Shown: one piece after another, positions 7,289-14,093 of the stretch
Layout of the letters: the number at the start of each line of letters is the position of its first letter
Numbering within the stretch: position 1 is the stretch's first letter
Origin: JAAYJR01 sp964611525
Lineage (GTDB): Bacteria; Bacteroidota; Bacteroidia; Bacteroidales; Prolixibacteraceae
NCBI GenBank assembly: GCA_964611525.1
Contig: CAZTAL010000027.1
Coordinates: 1 to 14,093 of the forward strand
Direction: 5' to 3'
Length of the DNA stretch: 14,093 nt
The notes under the pieces: generated by a model
Databases searched by the model: none
Told to the model about the DNA's origin: nothing
The model's input: only the letters and a program-made list of their open reading frames with translations
Position numbers and translations under genes: made by a program

Positions 7289-8097
7289 AATATACAACAC
7301 AAATATTTTATCCCATCAAATAACAAAAACACTAATAAAGGAAAAATTATTTTAAAAACAACAATTGCCAGATACGTTGAGCATAAAATACCATATAAAA
7401 TTAATGAAACAATACCGGTTTCATCATCCACGGAAATCGAAACCCCTGACAAAGAGAAAATAGTGATCGAAGGGCATACACAGCTTAGAGCTTGTATTGA
7501 ATTAAACAAAACTAAGTTTACTGACAAACCAATTTCTGAAAAGTTCACAAGCCTTGATGAGATTAAACTGTGGATGACTAAACATCAGTTACTGCGGAGA
7601 AACCTAACAACAGTGCAAAAGCTACAACTTGAATATAATTCAAAACCTATCATAGAAAAACAGGCTCTTGAAAATCAAAGACTGACAGGAAAAACAAAAT
7701 CAGCTCTTCCATCGGAGAAAAAGATAGACACGCATAAGGAAATTGCCAAGATTGCAGGTGTAAGTAGGACAATTGCTGTCACTATTCCTCTATTATGAAA
7801 AATGCTTCTAAAACTATTCGTTTGCAGTTAGAGAAAGGGAAAAATCAGTATTGATAGAGCATATTTAAAAGTTAGGGAGAAAGTCGAAGGGAAAAAAGCA
7901 AAAAGGAACGATCATCTCAAAGTATAGAAAAAGTAATATCCAAAATGATAAAAGCTCAGCATGAAAAAGCTGTTCAAAAACTTTTAAAAGATGAATTTGA
8001 GCTGATTGTTAAAGACTTAAATACGGTTGAAAATATTATAGTCAGCAAAAAAATGAGGATAGGAATTTATACAGAACCAATAATAAAAAGGTTTTGA
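7289..8097 (+). pseudogene. broken ParB-domain gene
   Basis: The frame is open from 7289 but has no ATG; a GTG at 7463 would start a 111-residue fragment. It encodes ParB/Srx-type sequence (KIVIEGHTQLRACIELN), an LDEIKLWMTKHQLLRRNLT segment and a helix-turn-helix-like KEIAKIAGVSRT. It then stops at TGA 7796-7798. Coding sense continues in another frame (KNASKTIRLQLEKGK, about 7798-7840), returns to the first (GKISIDRAYLKVREKVEG, stop 7925-7927), and moves again (SIEKVISKMIKAQHEKAVQK, ATG 7945, stop 8095-8097). At least three frame breaks therefore split one gene of about 265 codons. Related ParB-like regulators are common on integrative elements and phages of Bacteroidota. The N-terminus is probably lost. 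Confidence 0.75.
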
Positions 8098-8314
8098 AAG
8101 TTATGTCAAAAGCATTGAAATGTATTTCAGACTAGCCCATAATTGTTGATTAAAGCGACTGTAACATGATTTTATTGGAAAAGAACATAAGTTTTCATCA
8201 GTTTGCTTGAATGTCATCTGAGATATTGCTAAATTTATATCATAACTGACAGAAAGCTATAGGTAGCATCAAATAATAATTCTTGATATTAATTTACTTT
8301 AAAAATGAAATATT

Positions 8315-9829
8315 ATGCATCAACAAAATTTTATTTTTCGTTTTAGAAATTACTATTCATTATTAGTTCTTTCCTTGCTGTATAGCGTTTTATTATGCGC
8401 TCAGGATCAAAAGCCTGTAAATACTAAGATCACTATTAAACCTCTTTGTCCGAATCAAATTCATACGGAAGTTTATTACGGCCCTTGTAAACCATTATCG
8501 GGGGGATTTAATAATTTAGAATCATTAAGTCTCGAAAAACAACGTGAATCATTTGCAAAGAGATGTAATGATTTTTTAGCTACAGTGAAAAAAAATATTT
8601 GCCCCGAAGCTGAAATTTTATTACCTGTTTCTATTGAATGCCAACCGGCAGCAACTGAAAAATTTAAGGTTGAACAATCGCAATGGGAAAAATTGGAAAA
8701 AGATATTGACAAGACCGACTTAATCTTGTTGTCCGGATATATGCGTGCATACGGAATAAGCAAATACAAAAAACCGGTTGCTCTTATTGGACAGGTAGGA
8801 CCTGTTGATATCGCGGCATATCTGCGAAGTAAAGGTCAGGAAGGATATGCACTCTATGACTGGAACGAATTAAATGATTTGATCTCCTTGCTTAAGGTTA
8901 GAAAGGCAGTTCAGCAGACAAAACTGCTTTATGTTACCGACAGACCCGGCGGCAAGCCTACACACGGAGTAAAGAGCGTGATTCCGGCAGAAATTCTGGA
9001 AGAAAAATATGGTGTTAATTTTAAATATGTATCTTTTGCCGAACTTCAGAATGAATGGGACAGAGTAACAAATGATAACAAGTTACAGGATAAAGCCAGG
9101 CAAATCAGCAATAAATTATCTCAAAATGCAAAAACAGTTTATTTAGAAAAGGATTATATTACTAATGATGTAAACTTTTATCTTACTGTAAAAGAGCTTA
9201 TGAATAAATATGATTGCAACAGTTTCACGATTGACTGTTTTGAGATTTGTCCTACGAAAATAACTCATAACAAAAAATTTGTTCCATGTTTAACACATAG
9301 TTTATTAAAAGACGAAGGTTTCCCCTCGGTCTGTGAAGGAGATTTAAATGCATTTTTGGCAATGTCAGTTGAAATGTATTTAGCTAAAAAATCAGTTTAC
9401 ATGGGAAACCCTGTTTTTGACAAGGAAAAAAATATTGTAACCATTCATCATGCCGTACCCGGATTAAAAATGAAAGGATTGGATAATCCTGATATAACTT
9501 ATGAGCTTCAACATTTTACTGAACCCGGATGGGGAACAGTTATTCAGTATGATTTTTCACAGGATAAAGGGGAAAAAGTTACTTTAGCCCGCTTTAATCC
9601 GGCAGGAACAAGATTGGTAGTTTCCTGCGGAACCATTGTAGGCGGTGGTCCCCGCAGTGAATATTCCTGCGCTACCACTACCGTAGAAATTAAGCTTCCC
9701 GATGCTGCCGAGTTTTATAAGGAACAGTCGAACACCGGTCATCATCTGTCACTGGTTTATGGAGATTATACCGAGCAGCTAAAGCAGCTCGGGGAAATTA
9801 TGGGTTTTGAAACGACTTGTATTAAATAA
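8315..9829 (+). CDS. exported L-fucose/L-arabinose isomerase-fold protein 1
   Basis: The protein has 504 residues, with a basic start and hydrophobic core (YYSLLVLSLLYSVLLCAQ) giving a signal peptide cut near residue 30. The mature part resembles COG2407-type sugar isomerase-fold proteins: Rossmann-like N-terminal domains (around 130-300), then FTIDCFEICPTK, VCEGDLNAFLAMSVEMYLA and a C-terminal GHHLSLVYGDYTEQLKQLG. In FucI-like enzymes the metal is held by a Glu, an Asp and a His near the end. Here E341 and a His pair (H476/H477) are present, but the Asp position in the flgD-type motif appears to be N365 (YMGNPVF). Cytosolic isomerases have no signal peptide, so binding or altered catalysis in the periplasm is possible. 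It is followed 196 bp later by a related gene. Substrate unknown. Confidence 0.75.
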   Translation: MHQQNFIFRFRNYYSLLVLSLLYSVLLCAQDQKPVNTKITIKPLCPNQIHTEVYYGPCKPLSGGFNNLESLSLEKQRESFAKRCNDFLATVKKNICPEAEILLPVSIECQPAATEKFKVEQSQWEKLEKDIDKTDLILLSGYMRAYGISKYKKPVALIGQVGPVDIAAYLRSKGQEGYALYDWNELNDLISLLKVRKAVQQTKLLYVTDRPGGKPTHGVKSVIPAEILEEKYGVNFKYVSFAELQNEWDRVTNDNKLQDKARQISNKLSQNAKTVYLEKDYITNDVNFYLTVKELMNKYDCNSFTIDCFEICPTKITHNKKFVPCLTHSLLKDEGFPSVCEGDLNAFLAMSVEMYLAKKSVYMGNPVFDKEKNIVTIHHAVPGLKMKGLDNPDITYELQHFTEPGWGTVIQYDFSQDKGEKVTLARFNPAGTRLVVSCGTIVGGGPRSEYSCATTTVEIKLPDAAEFYKEQSNTGHHLSLVYGDYTEQLKQLGEIMGFETTCIK

Positions 9830-10025
9830 AATACATATTATTTTATTATTCTGATAAAATGCAGGTGTTATTTTAATGAAAATATTTGACCTCTGAAACG
9901 AGCATAATTGTAAAATCGCACAAGAGTATGATTAAAATTTTCTTGTGAGAGTGAGAAACGAACGGTTACATTAGTTTTTAAATTTTTAATTAATTTATTT
10001 TTAAATAACTATAAAATTTTAAACA

Positions 10026-11555
10026 ATGAAAACAAATATCATTATTGTAGTTTTCAGTTTATTGCTTAGCTGGAGCTATGCAATAGGTAGTGAAGGTGGA
10101 AACACACAAATCTATACTATTTTTTTATCTCAGGGCTATGTTGGCCCGGGAGGATCTGCCAAAAATCCCGTAACGAATGATCAATTGTTACAAAAACTTC
10201 AGGGCGAATTTAGTGAAATTGATTTCATTTCAAGGGACATAACAAAAGATAATATTTCCCGTGAATCGGTTCTTAATGAATTGTATGAATCGAAAGAAAA
10301 TTTAGATGGTGTATTAATTATCGGCACTTTAAGCGACTATAAATTTGCCTTTACAGAGTTGCCGACAATAGTTGTTTATAATCTTTGGGAATGGGATAAA
10401 AGTCCGTATAAACTTTTATATAGCGGGAAAGAAGAAGATTGTGTCATGGTTGGAGGCCCTGTATATAAAGGGGGAAAAATCATAACAGCCCAGTTGGATA
10501 GAAGGCAGGTTTGTGATCCGACTAAGTCAGAGGCTATGTTCAAGGATCTCATAGAAAAGATTAAATTAATTCAGGCAGTAAAAAAGCTTAAAGAAACCAG
10601 GATACTGTCTGTGTCACCAAATCGTTTTATTGCTCAGGTAGACTATCAGGGAGATGTAAATAAACATATGCCTCAGGATTACAATGAAACTTATATAAAA
10701 GCGATAAAAGAAAAACTTGGAGTGGAAATTATTAGAGCAGCACCTGAAGAGTTTTATGAAGCTTATAAAGAGGCTGATGAACAAGAAGCAAAAAAAATTG
10801 CAGAAGAGTGGATCAAGGGAGCAAGAAAAGTTACGGCTGCAAAATCGGAGATAATAAGAACAGCCAGATCATATCTTGCTTTTGAGGCATTGAGAAAAAA
10901 ATATAATTGTAATGCCGTATCAACTCATATGAGGTCACTTACCGGAAGTGGAAAGGTAGAAGACAGATTCTGGCCCGGCTTAGCTCTTGAATGCGGATTT
11001 AAAATGAGAGGAATCCAGGCAGTATGTCAGGATTATCCAAATATATTAGTAACCCAACTTTTGGGATATTTCATAACAGGCAGGCCGGGTATGCTGGGTG
11101 ATCTGATGATAGATACGGGAAACTCCGTAGATATATTAACCCATTGCGGGGCCCCGATCAATCCTTATGGAGACGAAAGATTGGTACCATATGATATATT
11201 AACTCACGCCGAGAGTCCTGTCAGGGAAACCAATGAACCCGGTTCATCCACAGGACTACAAGTAGAATGGCCCGTAGGCGAACCAGTTACTATTTGGAAG
11301 GTTTATGTACTTCATGATAAAATAGGTTTACATACAGGTAAAATTGTTGATGGCCATGATATTTATAAAAATTTAGATGATATTATGTGCAGAACAAAGT
11401 TGGTAACTAAAGTTAATGCAAAAGAAGTACAGAAACATTATTTTTCTGATGCATATGGTATCCACAGAGCGGCAACACTTGGTGATCTCAGGGAGAAGAT
11501 TAAAAACTTAGCCGTTTTCCTTGGTTTCAATGTCATGGAAGAAGATAAAGAATAA
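10026..11555 (+). CDS. exported L-fucose/L-arabinose isomerase-fold protein 2
   Basis: The protein has 509 residues with a short signal peptide (NIIIVVFSLLLSWSYA, cut near residue 19-22). After N-terminal sugar-isomerase-like domains (GVLIIGTLSDY at 95-105, RILSVSPNRFIAQVD at 192-206) comes the catalytic-type region: NAVSTHMRSL, then IQAVCQDYPNILVTQLLGYF, MLGDLMIDTG, DILTHCGAP, and a late His in AYGIHRAATLGDLREKIKNL. The Asp (D359), the HC pair (H373, C374) and the late His (H480) fit the FucI-type site, but the Glu expected in the CE.D motif is Gln (Q335 in CQDY). Length and domain order match the preceding gene, so they are probably paralogues or a functional pair, though sequence similarity is low by eye. 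Same strand, gap 196 bp, no terminator seen between. Substrate unknown. Confidence 0.75.
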   Translation: MKTNIIIVVFSLLLSWSYAIGSEGGNTQIYTIFLSQGYVGPGGSAKNPVTNDQLLQKLQGEFSEIDFISRDITKDNISRESVLNELYESKENLDGVLIIGTLSDYKFAFTELPTIVVYNLWEWDKSPYKLLYSGKEEDCVMVGGPVYKGGKIITAQLDRRQVCDPTKSEAMFKDLIEKIKLIQAVKKLKETRILSVSPNRFIAQVDYQGDVNKHMPQDYNETYIKAIKEKLGVEIIRAAPEEFYEAYKEADEQEAKKIAEEWIKGARKVTAAKSEIIRTARSYLAFEALRKKYNCNAVSTHMRSLTGSGKVEDRFWPGLALECGFKMRGIQAVCQDYPNILVTQLLGYFITGRPGMLGDLMIDTGNSVDILTHCGAPINPYGDERLVPYDILTHAESPVRETNEPGSSTGLQVEWPVGEPVTIWKVYVLHDKIGLHTGKIVDGHDIYKNLDDIMCRTKLVTKVNAKEVQKHYFSDAYGIHRAATLGDLREKIKNLAVFLGFNVMEEDKE

Positions 11556-11881
11556 AATAAACTTAATAAATATTTAATTATAATTGTTGTGATTTTTCGT
11601 TTTTATCTCTGTTTTTATAACTTCAAATATAAAAGTGGCTAAAATGCCATACTGTCCACACAAATATGGAAGATGGTTTAACGGCAAATAACAATGCAGG
11701 GTTTTCAGTATGTTCACGAATTGTCTACATTTATTTTCAGGGTTTAGTAACAAAAAGCCTGTCAAATTATGAGAATATATTTCATTGTTGTAATTTGCAT
11801 GAACGATGGATAAAATACTAATTACGTTAGCGTTAATGCTAAAATTCACATATATCAAGAAAAAACATATTCAAAAATTAT
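11556..11881. other. non-coding spacer
   Basis: This 326-bp spacer holds nothing I can support. A 94-codon minus-strand frame (11574-11858) has random-looking composition and no recognisable domain. No GC-rich terminator hairpin follows the isomerase-fold gene, and no clear Bacteroidota promoter precedes the DUF202 gene. Confidence 0.4.
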
Positions 11882-12268
11882 ATGGCAAACTTAGAAGAAA
11901 AAAACTCAATTGAAAGATCAAGAGAACTTTTAGCCAACGAGAGAACTTTTCTTGCTTGGATAAGGACAAGTATTGCTTTGATGGTATTCGGCTTTGTAAT
12001 TGTGAAGTTTTCTTTGTTTTTAAAACAACTCTCATTGCTTTTAGAAACAAGGGGATTACCATCCAAAGGATTTTCTTCAATTGTTGGAGTAGTTATGGTG
12101 GTAATAGGCGTAATAATAGCAATATTTGCTTTTTTGCGATACAAAAAAAATGATGAACAATTAAAAAACAATTACTATGTTTCCTCCTCAATGTTGTCAC
12201 TATTAATAACGCTCATAATTATAGTTGGCGGCATCTTCATGATATTTTACTTATTATCAAATATTTGA
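11882..12268 (+). CDS. DUF202/YidH-family inner-membrane protein
   Basis: The protein has 128 residues and three membrane segments (about 24-46, 65-86 and 103-125). The hallmark of DUF202 is ERSRELLANERTFLAWIRTS just before and into the first helix, here residues 11-30, with charged residues near the membrane face. A polar linker RYKKNDEQLKNNYY separates helices two and three. Family members, such as YidH of E. coli and the yeast VTC1 relative, sit in membranes; the bacterial function is not established. ATG 11882 is preceded by A-rich sequence and is followed directly by family sequence, so the start is sound. It stands alone, with the decayed permease convergent on the other strand. Confidence 0.9.
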   Translation: MANLEEKNSIERSRELLANERTFLAWIRTSIALMVFGFVIVKFSLFLKQLSLLLETRGLPSKGFSSIVGVVMVVIGVIIAIFAFLRYKKNDEQLKNNYYVSSSMLSLLITLIIIVGGIFMIFYLLSNI

Positions 12269-12440
12269 TTTCCTTTGATAAACAAAGCTATTTTTAGACT
12301 TAAAAAATAATGAAGCACTAATGCTAACATAGAAGGAATTAAGGCACTGTTGAGCCCCTGAAAAGAAGAATATAAATGTTAATTTATTAATTTTATGCTG
12401 TTTTGTTCCAATTGTTTCTTTACCGTTTATTAAAACAATT

Positions 12441-13348
12441 TTAACCTTTCTTGTATCTGTTATAGAGTTGTGTAATCGACTTTGGTTCACCAATAATTGT
12501 CAGAACATCATTTTTCAACAGACGGGTATTTCCCTTGGGAGCAAAGGTAGTCTCGTTTCGTTCAATTAGGGCAACCAGAACATCCGACGGGTATTTTATA
12601 TCTTTTAGTTGTTTGTCAATCATTTCGGACTGAACAGTTCTTGGTAACAACTGAATAGTGATGTAGCGTTCGTTATGCAACAGGTATTCCTTTATTTCAC
12701 GCTAATTTTTCATGTTTAACAACTCTTCTGTAAAGTTATCGCGTTCAATGATATCAACTAGACGCGACAACATACGTAACTGCTGGCGGGGTTCATCCGA
12801 AGGATTTACGAGGAAGAAAAATACATTGATTTTATCTTCTAACGTAATGCCGTATTTTACCACTTTTTTATCGATTCCTGTTTCTTATAAAACAATGTGC
12901 AGGAAGGAATGATCAATTCCTTTATGTTTGGCATATAACACCGAAACCCGTGGAATAACCAATGCGGGGTCAATGCTTGTTGTAGCGTAAAACTCCTGTA
13001 CCAGCAAGTCTTTTTTTACATGCATTTCGGTTGCAAAGATGACGGAAACATTATTCACCAGCTGGTCGAAGCTGATCTCTTTTTCCATTTTTACTCCGGC
13101 TGAAAACGATGACCGAAAAATTAATAAACATAAAAATGAAGAGCTGGAAAGTACTGGCCAGTTTGGCAATTCCTTCTTCGGACAATACGAGGATGAAAAA
13201 AAGGATGAATCCCGTGGTTAGCAGTATGGCAAAAGCCGGTGTCCCTTTTGTTCCCACCCTGGAAAAAACCTGAACTAAACATGGCCCCGGTACTGATGGC
13301 AAACACATCATAAAGCCCCAACTCTTTTTTTAATTTGCTCTTTGCCAT
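12441..13348 (-). pseudogene. decayed APC permease-EIIA-TrkA_C fusion
   Basis: Three pieces of one long fusion protein are collapsed into 908 bp. From 13348, SKLKKELGLYDVFAISTGAM plus FSSGFF is the start of an APC-family amino-acid permease and its first helix. Near 13270 the frame changes and sequence jumps to a late helix pair (GTPAFAILLTTGFILFFIL, then STFQLFIFMFINFSVIVF). Near 13105 it jumps again to a PTS EIIA-like domain (MEKEISFDQLVNNVSVIFAT). That frame runs through two in-frame stops, TAA 12885-12887 and TAG 12702-12704, to a TrkA_C/RCK-type end (TFAPKGNTRLLKNDVLTIIG). An intact protein of this kind would be about 600-800 residues, so most of the permease is deleted. The ancestor probably carried amino acids under nucleotide or phospho-signal control; it cannot work now. 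Confidence 0.8.
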
Positions 13349-13555
13349 ACATTTTCTTTATCAAACAGAAAATTATTCTGTAAAAATCTTAAAAATTCTT
13401 TATTATATCCTTATTTTCAAATGTTAAAGTATTTTAAAAACTCCGGCCTTAAAGGACTTTTAATAAGCTTTAACATTTTTTGTCTGCTAATTTAGGATAA
13501 CATCTTTTTCTTTGTGGTATTATAGTAAACCATAAATTTTTAAATTTTATTAGTT

Positions 13556-14023
13556 ATGATTTTATTAAAAAAAATGAATTCTTTAGTAATTATCTTTCTT
13601 TTTGGGATAACTGGAATTTTTGCTCAATTTCCGCAACAACCTGCACAACCAACTGAAGTTAGCGATACCGAGTTAATGCAGTTTGCATCTGCATATACAA
13701 CAGTTCAATCTATTCAGGAACAACTTCAGAATAAAATGGTATTTGCCGTGCAAAATGAAGGACTGGATGTTCAAAAATTTAACGAAATTTTAAATGCACA
13801 ACAGGACCCTAATAAGGAAGCGGATGCATCGGAAGAGGAACTTGAAAAATTTGCTGCTGCCCATAAATCAATTGAACAAATTCAAAATCAGGCTCAAACA
13901 GACATGGAAAAGGTTATAAAAGATAACAAATTAACTGTACCTCGCTATCAGGAGATAATGAGGGCGGTTCAAAGTGATCCTGAATTACAAACAAAACTTC
14001 AAAAGCTTATTGAGGATAAATAA
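13556..14023 (+). CDS. exported DUF4168 protein with internal duplication
   Basis: The protein has 155 residues; a signal peptide ends in GIFAQ near residue 24. ATG 13556 gives residues MILLKK before a second Met at 13574; either could be used, and the lysines before the hydrophobic core favour the first. The mature part is two similar helical repeats, residues 35-86 (VSDTELMQFASAYTTVQSIQ) and 91-142 (ASEEELEKFAAAHKSIEQIQ), offset by 56 residues, each ending in NEIL/QEIM and a DP. This matches DUF4168, a domain of unknown function exported in many bacteria. It is glutamine-rich and acidic, with no cysteines. Its neighbours offer no functional clue. Confidence 0.85.
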   Translation: MILLKKMNSLVIIFLFGITGIFAQFPQQPAQPTEVSDTELMQFASAYTTVQSIQEQLQNKMVFAVQNEGLDVQKFNEILNAQQDPNKEADASEEELEKFAAAHKSIEQIQNQAQTDMEKVIKDNKLTVPRYQEIMRAVQSDPELQTKLQKLIEDK

Positions 14024-14093
14024 TTATTTTTCAAAAGAATAACTTACCAAGCAAACTTTTTAGACAAATTATAACAGTGATTGATCTACTTTT

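Noticed and set aside
9895..9963. 9-bp direct repeat GAAACGARC with a 7-bp inverted repeat (9919-9925, 9941-9947) between the isomerase-fold genes
   Set aside because: Too short and too AT-rich in context to separate from chance; no gene or element boundary supports it.
11574..11858. 94-codon minus-strand open frame
   Set aside because: Residue use looks like random AT-rich translation and no domain, signal or repeat is visible.

Overview
The window reads as chromosomal DNA of an AT-rich member of the Bacteroidota, most likely a Bacteroidales/Marinilabiliales-type anaerobe. The evidence is a TonB-dependent receptor with an N-terminal carboxypeptidase-regulatory-like domain, weak or absent Shine-Dalgarno sequences in front of A/T-rich starts, secreted proteins ending their signal peptides in FAQ or CAQ, and a UroD/MtaA-type methyltransferase. 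No rRNA, tRNA, CRISPR array or complete transposase gene was found.

Layout. Positions 160-875 (minus) hold a broken secreted lipoprotein with a homopolymer frameshift and an in-frame stop. Positions 1045-4201 (plus) hold a small histidine-rich membrane protein, a hairpin terminator, a short stretch resembling one strand of group II intron domain V, and an 798-residue TonB-dependent receptor; the His-rich neighbour suggests metal uptake. Positions 4202-5342 are mostly non-coding, with one small unknown minus-strand gene (4529-4816), a 23-bp periodic repeat array (4970-5061) and an 11-bp inverted repeat. Positions 5343-6208 (plus) are an OsmC-family thiol peroxidase-like protein overlapping a NifX/NifB-fold protein (TAATG coupling). 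They converge on a UroD-family corrinoid-type methyltransferase (6259-7275, minus).

Positions 7289-8097 (plus) are a ParB-domain gene broken by several frameshifts, probably a mobile-element remnant. Positions 8315-9829 and 10026-11555 (plus) are two exported proteins of about 505 residues with the L-fucose/L-arabinose isomerase fold. Each appears to have lost a different expected metal ligand. Then come a DUF202/YidH membrane protein (11882-12268), a strongly decayed APC permease-EIIA-TrkA_C fusion (12441-13348, minus) and an exported DUF4168 protein with an internal duplication (13556-14023).

Three of the thirteen protein-coding loci are clearly broken, and non-coding spacers contain mobile-element-like scraps, so this is a decaying accessory region rather than a tight operon. 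The most interesting intact units are the paired exported isomerase-fold proteins, the His-rich protein/TonB receptor pair and the coupled OsmC-NifX pair. No single undescribed system can be proven from the sequence alone.
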